A stretch of DNA of 64,000 nt, from the NCBI GenBank assembly GCA_944989445.1, contig CALYLW010000558.1:310001-374000 (forward strand), given 5' to 3'. A program made the translations under genes and the position numbers. This DNA comes from Ampullaceana balthica. Taxonomy: Eukaryota; Mollusca; Gastropoda; Lymnaeidae. A model generated the notes under the pieces. The model was not told where the DNA came from. It saw only the letters and a program-made list of their open reading frames with translations, and ran no database searches. This document shows positions 32,136 to 43,979 of this stretch, piece after piece. Positions within the stretch are counted from its first letter, which is position 1, and every line of letters starts with the position of its first letter.

Positions 32136-33182
32136 TCATAATTTGGGAGAACAGAAAGATATGCTACCATCCCTAGCACCTGCAACAAACATACAGTGAA
32201 CCGGTGAGAATGTACTGGCCAGTATGCTGCTTTTCTGTCCTAAGGTCATAGCTATTTGACACAGGGGACTTGGTGTCAGTGGCACACTGTCACAGAGTTC
32301 AGAACAACCGCTATTGAAGGCCAACAAACGAACACAGTTAGCAAAAGGAGATGCCAGTACTCTGCCATCGGGACTAAAGCTTTGCTCCTTGATAAAACCC
32401 CTTCCCACATTGGGTTCTTCCGAGTAGAACAGGAGCCTCGGTTTAACATTGCGAATACCCATGCGTGAGAGCCTTGGGGACAGAAGCCTGGGGCTCTGAT
32501 CAAGATGTCGCAGGGTCGGCCTCCTCCTTGTACGCCCACGCGCTAGTTGAGATAAGGCCGTCTGATAGTAGACAAGATCTCTGGGCGACCTGTCACTGAT
32601 GGCATCAATGCTGATGAGAGACTCTGGTTGCCTACTAAGATCTCTAAGTTCATTACTTTCTGGAGGGGAATCAGGAAAGATACTACGAATCCTCCTAGGA
32701 ATTGTCATGTTAACCTCCCTTGGTTGGTCAAAACTGAAAATATTGTCACTAATGGGAAGCTCAATTTCATGACTTAAGGAAGAACTTGATAGATCCTCAC
32801 CAGAAGTGTCACTTGAGGATGAAGACAGTCTACTGTGGGAAGGAGATAGGCCATTTGGTGTCAGTGAGCCTGTGCTCAAGGGTTCTTCATCATAACTATT
32901 GAGTTCATTACTGTTGGGATCTTCATCACTGCTGTCACTATTACCTGCGCTATACAACCGATCCAAAACAGAGCCAAAAATACGTTGTGACACATCACTG
33001 GATAATAAGGGATATGCTAATGAACTTCTTGCAAATGATAGTGATGAGCGTCTTTGTGTTTGTCTGTCTAATCTTAAACTGATGTCATTATCATCTGCTC
33101 TGTCAGTAGAGCTGACAGTTGGCGCACCCGATTCCAAATCACTGTTACCATGTGCGGCCTGAATATCATGAACACAGGTCCA
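32136..33182 (-). CDS. DCAF10: DCAF10 terminal exon: Ser-rich insert and C-terminal blades
   Basis: Acceptor gttacag. Starts WTCVHDIQAA, then about 190 residues rich in Ser, Asp and Arg (probably disordered), then GRGFIKEQSFSPDGRVLASP and ILASTFSPVHCMFVAG up to SPKL and TGA at 32136-32138. The upstream open frame reading on to 33242 is intron. Confidence 0.93.
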   Translation of the reverse strand, partial: WTCVHDIQAAHGNSDLESGAPTVSSTDRADDNDISLRLDRQTQRRSSLSFARSSLAYPLLSSDVSQRIFGSVLDRLYSAGNSDSSDEDPNSNELNSYDEEPLSTGSLTPNGLSPSHSRLSSSSSDTSGEDLSSSSLSHEIELPISDNIFSFDQPREVNMTIPRRIRSIFPDSPPESNELRDLSRQPESLISIDAISDRSPRDLVYYQTALSQLARGRTRRRPTLRHLDQSPRLLSPRLSRMGIRNVKPRLLFYSEEPNVGRGFIKEQSFSPDGRVLASPFANCVRLLAFNSGCSELCDSVPLTPSPLCQIAMTLGQKSSILASTFSPVHCMFVAGARDGSISFCSPKL

Positions 33183-36100
33183 CTGTAACAAAAAGGTAGA
33201 AAGAATCATTTGTTTCAAACCTGAACAGTAAATGCCCTCCAATTTAATTCAAATAGTTCAACTTTATAAATTTCTCACAAAAACCTCAATGTAGCTACTT
33301 AGCTAGCCTAATCTAATAGAAAGCTGGCACATTTTGGTTGACACTGATGTATCCTCATTAAATGGAATGGTAATTAGTGCATATAACAAAAACTAAGACT
33401 ATCAAGAGAGTTTTTATTACCTCTGATTCTTCATCCAGTGTAGTATTTCTTGATGCTATACACCATCCCTGGGGGTGAACCTGTATATAAACCAAAATTA
33501 ATTAATATCCCCTTTGAACATTATGAATCATCTAAAATTATACAACACTTTCCATTACTTTCCTCTAGCGCTTTAGGAATAAATACATTATACAGCTCAT
33601 CTCTGTGAGAAGCCTTCAATTTACCTGCATTGTTGATATAGACTCTGCTTTATCTGCATCAGGAAAATCACAAATGAACTCTACCCTATTTCGTTCTCGA
33701 GTAAACATGTGGTTGTACTGCAATGCATGTTCAAACGGTGTGTTCATAAGCTGCATAAGTCGATACAGGTGGGGTTTGAATCTGTTAAAGAAATATATTA
33801 TTAAACAAGGATTACAATCAAACAAGTCAGACTCTTATTATTTTAGCGAGGATGATGATGCCTACAATTTTCAGGTTGTAAGCACTGATTTTCTTTTCCT
33901 CAATAATGATAACTATATCCAGTTAGTTGAGTTAGACTGACAAAGTTAAAAAGTTCTCTTAATAACAGATGTAAAGAACCCAGAAAGGAACATGAATGAA
34001 GATATATATATAGATATATATAATTAATGTACTAACTAACAGCAGATGTACTAAAATGGGCAGTAGACAAATGTCTTAAAGTTAATGTCACAAAAAATTT
34101 TAAAAACAATTTACAAACCCTTGAAGATCATCTTTAAGATAATCCAGATCCAGGTCATGTATCAATAAGAAGTATCCACCTAATGTTGAAACTATCAATG
34201 TCTTTTCATCTGGTGTCAGTTTTGTTCTCATGATACCATTGATAAAGAACAAAGGTTCTGCTTTTTCATTTTCTGAATAACTGTAATAAAAATAAATCTC
34301 CTTATATTGATTAAATTTTATACTCTCTATGTTTTAAAATTTCCATAATACAGTAATACCTTATTACTTTTCATTTCCTATTCTCACTCTGAAATTTCAT
34401 TATTTCACTATTTTTTACTGGTATGCAGTGTACTCATTTTTATTAAATTTTATTTTCAAGACTTTTGAGGTAAATAAGCATTCTCTACAGATTTTCCATA
34501 AAACTTAGGACCAGCAACATAACATTATTACGAGGCCTTCAAAAAAGACAAATGAAATTACATTTCATTTTATTAGTTTTATTTGTTTTTGTTTATTGGT
34601 TGAGGGAGACTTTTTGCTGAAACATTACCTGTTCTGTGACATCTTGTCAAACCTATATATACCTTGTTTTAACAACATATATATTTCTCCAAATATAAAT
34701 AAATCCCCCTTTGAATTTTTTCATTTTTCATGGGGGACATAACTTCATGATATGCCGGAAATAACTGCATTAAAAATTCAAAAAGCAATGGCAACACTTA
34801 AGTTTTTCAATTACAAACATTTATTTCTCTTGCATTGTATCTGAGATAGGCAATAACCAAAAACATATTTTTATTTTTTTCAAGCCTAAAAATAGTAAAT
34901 AGAAGACACAAAAAAATAGTATATGTGTTTAACTATGTGCACTCACTTATTTATGTCCCAAGCAAAAATGTTTCCGTCAAAGCCAGATGTGATTAGCTTT
35001 CCTTCTGATGAGCTGTATTCAATGTTTTTCACCCAACTTGTATGACCTTTTAAAATCCGAATCTCTTGACTTAAGTACCTGGCATCCCACAATCTAACAG
35101 TGTTGTCATCTGAACAAGTGGCAAAAGTTCTATTATCTAGGAATCTGTAACAAAAACAGCTTACATTTTATCATTGACCTTTATTTCTAAAAAATATATT
35201 TAGTTTTAAATGTAAGTTTTTTAAAAGAATAAGTAAGTTTCTTTATGCAAAGGTGTCGCTCTCAGTGGTATTTACTTTGAGAGATTAAAAAATTGGCAAA
35301 GAAACTGTGACAGCAGCCAGTGAATATAAGCATATTCCTTTTGTAGGAGCAGACACAAGTCTGAATGTTCATTCAGCAACTGAGCCATGGGTTGTGCTGT
35401 GTCCATTTTAAAATACCTATTCACATCATAACAGTACAAGCGCAGACATTTCCAATGGTCTAAAATGCATTTAATCTATTCTGACACGATTTCTATCCCA
35501 AAAAATTCACACAATTTTCATAAAACTTATGAACAGCAACATGCCATTATTACAATGAGACTGATTTTAAAAAAATCGATTTAATAACCTAAATGTCTTG
35601 TAAACACAAGATAATAAAAGTATTACCTTAAAATTTCATAAAATCTACTAATTTTATTACATGTACATTTTGTAAATATTACCTTATACAATTAACACAG
35701 TCGGTGTGAGTCTTAAATCTTCGTCCTATAAGTTTTGCATTATGTGGATCATAAAGTAGCATACACTTGTTTTCACATGCAGCAGCTAATAAGGATCTAA
35801 TTTGTGAAAAAACAAAACAACGTTAAATGAGTTCAAACTCAAACCATTTTATACATACAATGATAATAATAATAACCCCCTTTCCAGTCCATGATGGACT
35901 ATGGGGCATGAGAAGTAGCGTTCACAAGTTTTATTTAGCCACCACAAACGAGCAAGGGATTGTTTGGCTAGCACAATGCCCCGGGGGCCTTGCCAGCACA
36001 GAGAATAGAACCCGTGACTCTCTTCTGTCTTGGTTCGGCAGTCCAGCGCGCTACCGCTAGACCACCACGGCCCTACATACAATGATAGTTTGAGTTTATG

Positions 36101-36522
36101 GAGACATATAAATAGTATATTATATTTTTTAAATTAGCATTTACACTTTCCCAAAAGATGAAACTTGTTTGCATAAGCAGAATAAATTCAAATGGACAAA
36201 ATTACATTATGCCAGGAGGAGTTTTTGTAATGTAACTTAAATAAAGACACCAGTATAAGTTCCTATTTTGTTTTTCTTTCTGTTCCAGTACTTTTCTCCC
36301 AAAAGTACTAAGAATTATAGATTTTTTAAAAGTTTACCCATCAGAAGAAAATCCAAAACCAAACACAGCTCCCCAGTTAAGGCCATCAGAAGGTGTTGAT
36401 TCTGTTGTTTTATTAGGTACCACAGAACTGTACAGTGATGAAAACAATTTATCTTTCCAGCCAATTCTATTTCTCTGACCAAGCTCCCGGCTGGTTATGT
36501 ACTTGTAAGATGAATAACTCAT
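32136..36522 (-). CDS. DCAF10: DDB1- and CUL4-associated factor 10 (WD40 substrate receptor)
   Basis: Gene-level entry, minus strand: 36522-36338, 35796-35683, 35144-34947, 34280-34119, 33781-33625, 33480-33421, 33182-32136. Joined exons give 640 codons plus TGA, with GT-AG introns and matching phases. WD repeats: NWGAVFGFGFSSDG, LLAAACENKCMLLYDP, FLDNRTFATCSDDNTVRLWD, GHTSWVKNIEYSSSEGK, TSGFDGNIFAWD. The WDAR at the end of the third blade fits the WDxR DDB1-binding motif. A serine-rich acidic insert (exon 7 start) precedes the C-terminal blades (GRGFIKEQSFSPDG, ASTFSPVHCMF), as in vertebrate DCAF10. Known role: recruits substrates to CUL4-DDB1 E3 ubiquitin ligase. The N-terminus is shorter than in vertebrates, and an acceptor-like cag ends 4 bases before the ATG, so an upstream exon is possible. 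A conserved AATAAA lies 59 bases past the stop. Confidence 0.92.
33421..33480 (-). CDS. DCAF10: DCAF10 short exon (20 codons)
   Basis: Encodes VHPQGWCIASRNTT and LDEESE, phase 0 at both ends, matching the HPKGW segment of the vertebrate protein. Acceptor tatacag, donor gtaata. Confidence 0.85.
33625..33781 (-). CDS. DCAF10: DCAF10 exon
   Basis: Acceptor taacag, donor gtaaat, phase 2 in and 0 out. Encodes KPHLYRLMQLMNTPFEHALQ and RNRVEFICDFPDADKAES. Confidence 0.85.
34119..34280 (-). CDS. DCAF10: DCAF10 exon, WD40 blade
   Basis: Acceptor ttacag, donor gtttgt, phase 2. Encodes IMRTKLTPDEKTLIVSTLGG and FLLIHDLDLDYL, matching the LTPD...STSSGYLLILHDLDL region of DCAF10. Confidence 0.9.
34947..35144 (-). 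CDS. DCAF10: DCAF10 exon, WD40 blades with WDxR motif
   Basis: Acceptor ttacag, donor gtgagt. Encodes FLDNRTFATCSDDNTVRLWD and GHTSWVKNIEY, the best conserved part of the protein, with WDAR as the probable DDB1 contact. Confidence 0.93.
35683..35796 (-). CDS. DCAF10: DCAF10 exon, WD40 blade 1
   Basis: Acceptor aaattag, donor gtaata. Encodes SLLAAACENKCMLLYDP and RRFKTHTDCVNCIR, phase 2 at both ends. Confidence 0.9.
35866..36073 (-). mobile_element. tRNA-derived SINE, second family, in DCAF10 intron
   Basis: On the minus strand the head is GGGCCGTGGTGGTCTAGCGG (A box) with GGTTCTATTC as B box, and the 3' tail is an ATT repeat. A perfect 14-bp TSD TACATACAATGATA flanks it (35852-35865 and 36074-36087). 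Confidence 0.9.
36338..36522 (-). CDS. DCAF10: DCAF10 exon with first Met in window
   Basis: Encodes MSYSSYKYITSRELGQRN onward to FGFSSDG and ends GG|gtaaac (phase 2). The sequence tttcag ends at 36527, so the exon may begin at 36526 as an internal exon with the ATG just inside it. Confidence 0.78.
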
Positions 36523-36719
36523 ATTTCTGAAATTGTAAGTAAGAAAGTGTTTTAGAAAAGCACACGAGAGCCTGTTATCATATAATTAGAAAAATCGACC
36601 TCACTACCTGTAACCACACAACCAGAGTAAACAAGAGCAAGACTCAGTCAGTAAAGTAGCTCAAGTTTTGTCTGCATCTTGTTAATGGTTTATTTTAAGC
36701 ATTATGTTTTTGGTGGTTT

Positions 36720-37730
36720 ATTAAAGTCCCACTCTTTTTCCAGCCTTGCTCAAAGCTCTGATTTTCTGCCGCATTTCTTGTTGTCTATGGGGTAGTGAAG
36801 CCTTGTCATCTGCAAATTCCAAGTATTCCATTTTTTAGTTAATGTCCACTGTATTCCTCTCCCTGGCATTGCTTTTTTGTGATACAATCTAGTACAAAGA
36901 GGATCAGAAGAGGTGTCTTGTCTTATCTATCCAGACGCTCCTAATATACAGAAGACTATTGTGGTGAGAACGTATTGGCAAGTGACCCGGCCTTCACAGG
37001 CCACGGCTAAGAGAGTCCATGCTATTCTCAGCCGTCTTTCGGACAGGTGTCAGGGACACCCTTGGCCCCGGAAACAAATCCTTGCCTTCAAAGAGATTCA
37101 AACCCAGCCGAGCGCGCATGCCACTCGACCAACGCATGCCTTAAAATAATAAGACATCCTTGCTTTACGTCAGTATCAATATAAAATTCATCTGACAGGC
37201 TGCCTTTATTTACCACTGGCAGGTAAAATATATATTTTTGGTGATGTTTATTATTTTTTTTGAAATTCCATAGTGGCTCACAGCTGCCAATATTTATGCT
37301 CTGTCAATGCTGTCTAATGCCTTTTCAAAGTATACAAATGTGATGTAGAAGGGTTATAGCCATACTACACATTGTTCTATGATATTTCTTGAGTGTTGTT
37401 ATTTGGTGAGCACATGATCATCCTCTTCTAAACTGTTCTTCCCTTAGGTGTTCATCACACGTTACTTTAATTCTGTTGAGTAGGATTCTGCTAAAAACCT
37501 TACTTGGTACGGAAAGTAAAATGGTTCCTTGATATTTCTTGTATTGTAATAAGTCTTTAGAATTTGGTATTTTCATCAATAGGCCCTTTCTCCATTCTGA
37601 AGGAGGGATTTCTGTTGACCAAATTTTGTTAATTATTTTAATGCTTCCTCTTTTTAGGACCTCTGGTGGTATGTTGTTTGTACCTGCTGCTTTGGCTATC
37701 TTCAGTTGGTTATGAAACTTCTGTATTTCA
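36720..37730 (-). mobile_element. Decayed RTE-like LINE fragment
   Basis: Nucleotide text parallels 50320-52560 of the RTE LINE (for example AATGCCTTTTCAAAG, ACCTTACTTGGTAC, TCCATTCTGAAGGAGG, GGACCTCTGGTGGTATGTTG), in the same order. No open frame survives. SINE copy C interrupts it. Confidence 0.8.
36917..37141 (-). mobile_element. tRNA-derived SINE, copy C (nested in LINE)
   Basis: Tail CTTATCTATCCAGACGCTCC, body TCACAGGCCACGGCTAAG, head CCACTCGACCAACGCATGCC (reverse). The B box is damaged. Confidence 0.8.
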
Positions 37731-38206
37731 TCTTTGATTTTTTGAAGAAGAGCGTAGCTGACGAGTGGGTTATTACATGGAAGTTCAGTAAGATAGGAAG
37801 GGCATGAGTCAGAAAAGAAGCTACGGCAGAAAATCGACAGTTTGTAATCAATGTGTGCTTGTACAGGGAGCTAAGTGAATGAAGTAGCGGAATAATATGG
37901 TAGTGTATATTTGCCTTAAATCTTTTTCTCCAAATCAATGCTCACATCGTCGAATTTAAAAAGACGCTTCTGTCAGATCGACGAAGGGAGCGTCCAATTA
38001 TTAAAACTGGATTGTTTCGTTTATTTTCTTAGCTATGGAACTAAAATTATATATAATATTATATTGCATCCACCCCCCTCCCCCTTCTGCGTTACAAGTT
38101 ATATAATATGTGAATGGCCCCTTAACCCTCTTTACCCTATTCATCATTATAACAGTACAAGCTTACAAAAACCTTAAAATTAGCCCTGTAATATCTAAAT
38201 TATGGT

Positions 38207-38620
38207 AGGCCTAATCCCTTATTTTAGCGCATTTTAAATTTTTAGAACAAAATAAATAAAATAACTTACTTTTACTAATTTAAACACTTAAATCAGAAAT
38301 CAAAAAAAGTATATAATGCTTTACAATAGGTTTTTCGTGTGTTTTGTTGATTTTAAAGGGGTTTTTGACTTAGAAAAAGGTTTTTAAAAGCAGACTTCCA
38401 ACAACAATTACGCCGTTAGTCACAGAAGTTAGAGAAATATACAAATTTTTATTTTGTAAAAATTGTAAAATAGTAATTTTATTTCAACAAAAGAATAATG
38501 TTTTAATTTTAAAATAGAAATAGATTTCATATAATAATTAATGAGGTAAGTTTTAAAAAATGTTTATTTTGATGACTTGAAATATAAAATGCGCTAAAAT
38601 AAAGGATTACCCTAAATTTA
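38207..38620. mobile_element. Inverted-repeat (MITE-like) element
   Basis: Left end CCTAATCCCTTATTTTAGCG and right end CGCTAAAATAAAGGATTACC are inverted copies of each other, with imperfect pairing over about 70 bp. No TSD could be assigned. Confidence 0.6.
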
Positions 38621-38654
38621 AATTATTTAAAATATTAATTAATTTGATTATGGA

Positions 38655-39310
38655 AACGCTGTAATCTTGCAGTTTCTACACGTGTATTATTTCACAGCGA
38701 AATTTAATTTTCTTGTGAGAACTTAAATTTTTAATTTATTTAATGCATTAATATAATATTATATGTTATATTTTAGCTATTATAGCACTAATTTGAAAGT
38801 TTTATTAATTTCTAAGGCTTTTTTCAGACCTTAAAGCTACATAACCGGAGTGGGATACATCCATTTTGTTTATGTAGTACTCTACTTGCCGAGTTGTCAC
38901 AGTAAGATGCCAAATGGCATGGAAATTTCTTACTTACAAACAAAATAAGAATCAAACATCTAGTAACGAAATAAAAAATGAAATTGTTTTTAAAATATTT
39001 ATTTATCTTCTGAGAACATTTAAATAGATGATAAATACCTTTTAAAAAACATTTTCAGTCAGTAAATTTATTTTAGCATGGGTCGAGCCAGGTAGAAAAC
39101 ATCTGGCTAGGTAAACAAAATGGACGTATCATGACCAGATTATGTATTATATAGAGCCGAAAAAATGCCTTAGAAATTAAAAAGACTTACAAATTAGCGC
39201 TGTAATAGCTAAAATACAACAAATAATAATGCATTTAATAAATTAAAAACGTAAGTTATCACGATAAAATTAAATTTCTAATACGTGTAGAATGTAGAAA
39301 CTGCAGGATT
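38655..39310. repeat. Long imperfect inverted repeat (arms ~215 bp)
   Basis: The left arm 38655-38880 (AATCTTGCAGTTTCTACACG, TTTAGCTATTATAGCACTAA, CATCCATTTTGTTTA) is mirrored in reverse complement at 39105-39310 (AAACAAAATGGACG, TTAGCGCTGTAATAGCTAAA, GTAGAAACTGCAGGATTACC). Confidence 0.75.
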
Positions 39311-39319
39311 ACCAAGATT

Positions 39320-40264
39320 TGTTTATGTTTTAAAACCAGGTTCAAAAACCAATAAATTACAAGATCCTCAAGTTAACTAAAGTAGCAGTAAATATTAAGT
39401 ATAGTGAAGCTCTAACTTTACACTTGCCTAAACAACAGTTGACGGTAGCCAGTTGACAAATAATCTCACATTTCTCTATTAAATGAGACCACCATTTAAT
39501 CAGTGTAAACTTTATTTCTACTACTCAGAACTTTCTATGAGATGGAGAGCTCCGTTTAATGACCTACTGTTCAGTGCTCTATTACTATTATTGTTAATGT
39601 AGCATTTTTGAATATTAATTAAACGTAGAAATAAGTTTTCAATCTATTTCAATTTCAAGAGTTAAAATTAAGGATATTTAACGAGTAAATTAATCATTAG
39701 CCTGAGTTTATAAAGCGAACAAAATTATTAAAATTTTCCCGGATGAACAGAATATAAAAACTATATTTTAAAAAGCGGCGCATATCAGTGGCTTAGCATA
39801 GGTTACCGCCGCCCGGAACAGATGCCAAATTTGTCGTCCCTCCACACTGTCCACACATCTATAACATTAATTAAGTTAACATCTGAAACCATTGCCATTA
39901 TGCAGAAAGAATTATTATTTTTGACAATTAATAATAAAACCAATCATAATTTGCTATGTCAGTTGTAAAACACAACATTTTTACGAAAAGGACCTATATG
40001 ACATATAAAGAAGCGAATCATGTTTTAGAAGATGATATAGAGTAGCCTATATTCCTTAAGGTTAAATTATTTTTGAGTAATAAGCAGTCTCGCACTCCTT
40101 CTGCTGTAAGGTCCATGTCTTATTAACACTTATTTAGTGAGGTTAACGTTCAGTTGTTTGACATTTTTTTGAACTCGCGGGACTAATAGTAATAATTTCA
40201 TAGGCCCGCTTAGTTAATCTGTACTTTGTTGAAATTTTTAGGTGTTTTTGGAATTTGATCGGGT
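39320..40264. other. Unassigned AT-rich interval
   Basis: No recognisable gene or element boundary. Confidence 0.4.
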
Positions 40265-40649
40265 CTAGGGGCCATCCATATGGGGGGTCTTAAATTTACG
40301 GCATTTTGCGTATGCATGCGTACGGAGGGGGAGGGGGGGTCTCGACTGAATGTGTATGTACGCACAACAAATTTAATTTGCATAATACTAAGCATAGTAA
40401 CGTAAACCTCTATGGCTGCAAACGGCATTCGAGACCGACTGAGTCAAGACTGATATGCAATAATGTTATATAATTTATTGCAAACGAAATTGTGAACTTT
40501 TAATTGCTTGGAAGTAATTAACATTTGATTCAGACCAAACGTTCACACATCATTAAAATATATCCGTCGGGTTTATATTTACATTTCTTGAAATTAGATG
40601 AAGTTTCTCTTTCGCCAATCCGGTGCCTTAGCCGTTATAAACACACAAC

Positions 40650-40832
40650 GGGACGGTGATTTCACGCACCTAGGGGAAAGCGGGGGTGGGGGGGGGCTGG
40701 GAGGTGTCTACATATTTATGACCATGTGTGACTTGTGGGAGAGGGGGTGTTAGAGAAATGTGACGTCACATCAAAACGAGCAACTTTAAATAAAAGTTCC
40801 ACATTCGCGTGACGTCATTTATGGACAGCCCC
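40650..40832. mobile_element. GGGGCCGTCC-family MITE, degraded copy
   Basis: Left end GGGACGGTGATTTCACGCAC is damaged; right end GCGTGACGTCATTTATGGAC followed by AGCCCC is clear. The internal GTGACGTCACATCAAAACG is shared with its neighbour. Confidence 0.65.
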
Positions 40833-40837
40833 TTCTC

Positions 40838-41249
40838 GGGGCCGTCCGTAAATAACATTACGCACCTAGAGGGGGGAGGGGGTCGACCATTTGTGACGAA
40901 GGGGGTGGGTAGTATAAGAAATGTCACGTCACATCAAAACGCGTAAGTTAAAATAAAAGTTGTACTTAAAAATTTGTCTGTTTACAATTTATTTAATGAC
41001 GTTTTACATGTGCTTCGCGCGTATTACGATATTAAAGTGCAGCCTTACGCTAAATACATACTTAAACTTAAATGACAAAAGTGATTTGAAACATGCTAAT
41101 TTTCAAATTAAAAAAGTGTCTTTTTTGGGGGGAAGGGGCATTTTTGTGACGTAATATTGCAAAAGAGGGGGTGGGGTCTAACTTTTAGTGAAGACGCGTG
41201 TTGTGTTAAAATCGGCCATAATCGCGGGACGTCATTAATGGACGGTCCC
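40838..41249. mobile_element. GGGGCCGTCC-family MITE
   Basis: Ends GGGGCCGTCCGTAAATAACA and GACGTCATTAATGGACGGTCC. The interior, including CGTATTACGATATTAAAGTG, matches the reverse complement of the 14926-15273 copy. It lies five bases from the preceding copy. Confidence 0.75.
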
Positions 41250-42044
41250 AAAGGTTTGGGTGAGCGAATTTGTACGTACGCATGTGGGGGGGGGGTCCCA
41301 AAAATGTACGGGATGCAACGGGGAGGGGGGTAAAAAAATACGAATTTTGTGCGTACGCAATATATGGATGGCCCCCTATTACAGTGGTGTAGCTAGGGGG
41401 GGGCGGTGGGGGCGGTCCGCCCCGGGCGGCACTCATTTAGGGGCGGCATTTTTGGGCATTTGAAAAGTACAAACATTTCCGACAACCGCCCCTTTTCTTT
41501 TGAAGGGGGAAAACCAAGGTGAAACAAAAATATTCGTAAGTTCGTGTCTTAATTAACGGATTCGCACAAAATTTGTTTGATTATATAGTGGATATTATAA
41601 CTAACGCAAAACCGTTCAAAATTTTTAATCGCTCAACAAACGTATCCATTTGTTTGGAAAACTGAGCGGTATTAGTAACAGATGACGCTTTTATAAGAAA
41701 ACTACCACAAAAAAAAACAACAACAAACAAATCACCGCTGGGCCGAAAAATGTGTGCTATTAATATCGCCACGACAGTTTTTACGTGGAATTTCGACATT
41801 CGCAGAATGATGCGCGAACAAGCACCTACCTACAAGGCATGCTGGTTCAAATATTGCGTTTAACTTTCAAGTAGTAATTTATATTAACGTTTCAGTTTTC
41901 AGTAAATTATCGTAAGGTAAATTATTAAAACGTTAATTTTATTTTGTTTTTATTGCATTAAAGTAGCACAAAACAATTTGTGTTTTTCATTAAAATAGGG
42001 TTATTTATTAAGCATGTTACGACTATCCAATTAAATTAATAGTA

Positions 42045-42954
42045 ATGTGTAAATTATTTGAATTCGTCTATTTTTTTGGAAAATTATTAAGATTTATGAC
42101 AAGAATATGTAAATATTCAAATTTCTCTGTTAATCAACACCACAATAGGCATAATAATTTCGAAAAGACATACTTTAAACTTTCAAGCGTCTTGGAAAAA
42201 TTGACATCTGAAGAAGTAACTAGGAAAACGAGATCAGATGCTGGAATTTTACTCAATTCAATGCAGTCTTTTTCTCTTCTATGTTATCTCAATTTATGGG
42301 AACCCGTCATTTTTTAAAATTAATGCAAAGCCATTGCATGGAACAAAGAGATGTGCTAATACAAAATTCTGTTATATCAGCCAAACAATTTGTGAAGAGA
42401 TGGAGATATCAACCTAACGCCTAGTTAGAAGGAGAAAAAATATGAGTAGGGAAAATTCAGAAGACGTGGTTCTATCTTTAAAACAAGAAGTACAACGGAC
42501 AAATGTTTTTATCCATGGATGGCATTATAAAAGAAAATAATGCTTTGATGAGTGCATGTCCTTGTGCAAGAAAATATTCGTATATAATACCATGTAACCT
42601 TCTAAATGAAACATGTGAAGATCAAATAAATTACTTTATTGACATTGACAGTTTAATATGGAAAGAAAAAGGATCCAGGTTTTTATGGCTGTACCTACAC
42701 TAAAAGAAGAGGCATTATGTTAGAAGAACGGGGGAAAAGGCACCCTTGATCTATCAAAATTTATTCAACAGTATAGATTGGAAAATTCTGTACCCAACAT
42801 TGTAATTTTGCTTTGAATTTTTTCAACTCTTGCTATCAGTGTCGCTAGTTGTGAAAGGAGCTTCTCCAAACTGAAGTTGATAAAAAAATTATCTTCGTTC
42901 CACAATGAGCGATTAAGGACAACAAAATCTTGCAACACTGTCCATAGAACATGA
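42045..42954 (+). pseudogene. hAT transposase remnant (ZMYM1-like)
   Basis: The frame at 42045-42317 reads FEKTYFKLSSVLEKLTSEEV and RSDAGILLNSMQSF. The frame at 42817-42954 reads STLAISVASCERSFSKLKLI followed by HNERLR, the hAT C-terminal dimerisation domain (SCERSFSKLK). Stops separate them. Confidence 0.82.
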
Positions 42955-43051
42955 TATTACAAAGAATTTTAATTTTGATAGCATAATACACGATTTTTCT
43001 GTTATGAAAGTTAGGAAAATAAATGTATAAATATGTTTACATACTAATGTA

Positions 43052-43209
43052 CAGAGGCGTAACTGGGTTTTTGACGCCCTTGGCTAATTTGTTTTTGGCG
43101 CCTTTATTTAAATAAAAATGTAATTAGAGATTTAGCGGCTCCCTTTTGAACTGGCGCAGGCCGGCGCCCTTGGCAACTGCCGCAATGCCAAGCCGTTGTT
43201 ACTCCACTG
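43052..43209 (+). mobile_element. hAT-type MITE, CAGAGGCGTAACT family
   Basis: 158 bp, ends CAGAGGCGTAACTGGG and TTGTTACTCCACTG, with a perfect 8-bp TSD CTAATGTA (43044-43051, 43210-43217). Nested in the 41382-44039 hAT. Confidence 0.9.
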
Positions 43210-43553
43210 CTAATGTATACAATTTCTTTGTTTGTAAAGAAAAAATTATTTATTTATAAATACAAAATAAAAGAATAGTAATTGGTAATGTGGTGTAAAT
43301 TTTGGAATATATTTTGTCTCATGGGTAGGGGGGGACCTGCGACCTCAGTAACTTTCTTGTGGCCTTTAAAAAAAGTATATTTTATTTTTATAAATGTGTA
43401 TTTATAGGTATATAATCTTATGCGGCCTCTTTTAATCCTGCTTACATAAATATGCCATGCAATGGTAAAAGTTTTCCCCACCTTTACTACGTTTCAATTA
43501 CAATTATTTATTCATGTTTATTAATTTTTAAAAACCATAATATAATCAACTAA

Positions 43554-43979
43554 GTGGCCGTCAATAAATAAAGCACGCTATTTTGGCTGATTTTTCACGC
43601 CCCCCCCCTCGTCACACGTCGTCACAAAAACTTTGACCCGTTCTTCAATAAGACGTAACAAAGCTTTGACCACCCCCACCCCCAATAACAGCCGTATTTT
43701 CTGTTTGAAAATGAGCATGTTTCAAATTAAATGTTTGCCATTTAGGTATGTTTTTAGTGTAGCGCTGCACTCTAATATCGTAACACGCGTTTTACATAAA
43801 CGTCATTAAATAAAGTTTCAGTAATCAAATATTTAAGTGGAAATTTATTTACAGTTGCGCGATTTGACGCGACGTCACATTTCTTAAACACCCCTCCCCC
43901 CTTCGTCACACATCGTCACAAACGTATGTGACAACTCCCTCCCACCCCCCAGGTGCGTGACGTCATTTATGGATGGCCC
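43554..43979. mobile_element. GGGGCCGTCC-family MITE, nested in hAT
   Basis: Left end GTGGCCGTCAATAAATAAAG, right end TGACGTCATTTATGGATGGCCC, followed by TTA. The interior (ACAAAGCTTTGACC, GCACTCTAATATCGTAA) matches 14926-15273. Confidence 0.8.

Larger units (their letters stand above)
40268..41375. mobile_element. PIF/Harbinger-like element, GGGGCCATCCATAT ends
   Basis: TIR GGGGCCATCCATAT (40268) and ATATGGATGGCCCC (41375), flanked by CTA on both sides (40265-40267, 41376-41378). Terminal regions share GCGTACG motifs. Two GGGGCCGTCC-family MITEs lie inside. Confidence 0.7.

Noticed and set aside
37702..38177. Possible 5' exon of DCAF10 or separate small gene
   Set aside because: No similarity to DCAF10, AT-rich, no convincing donor in phase with the 36526 acceptor.
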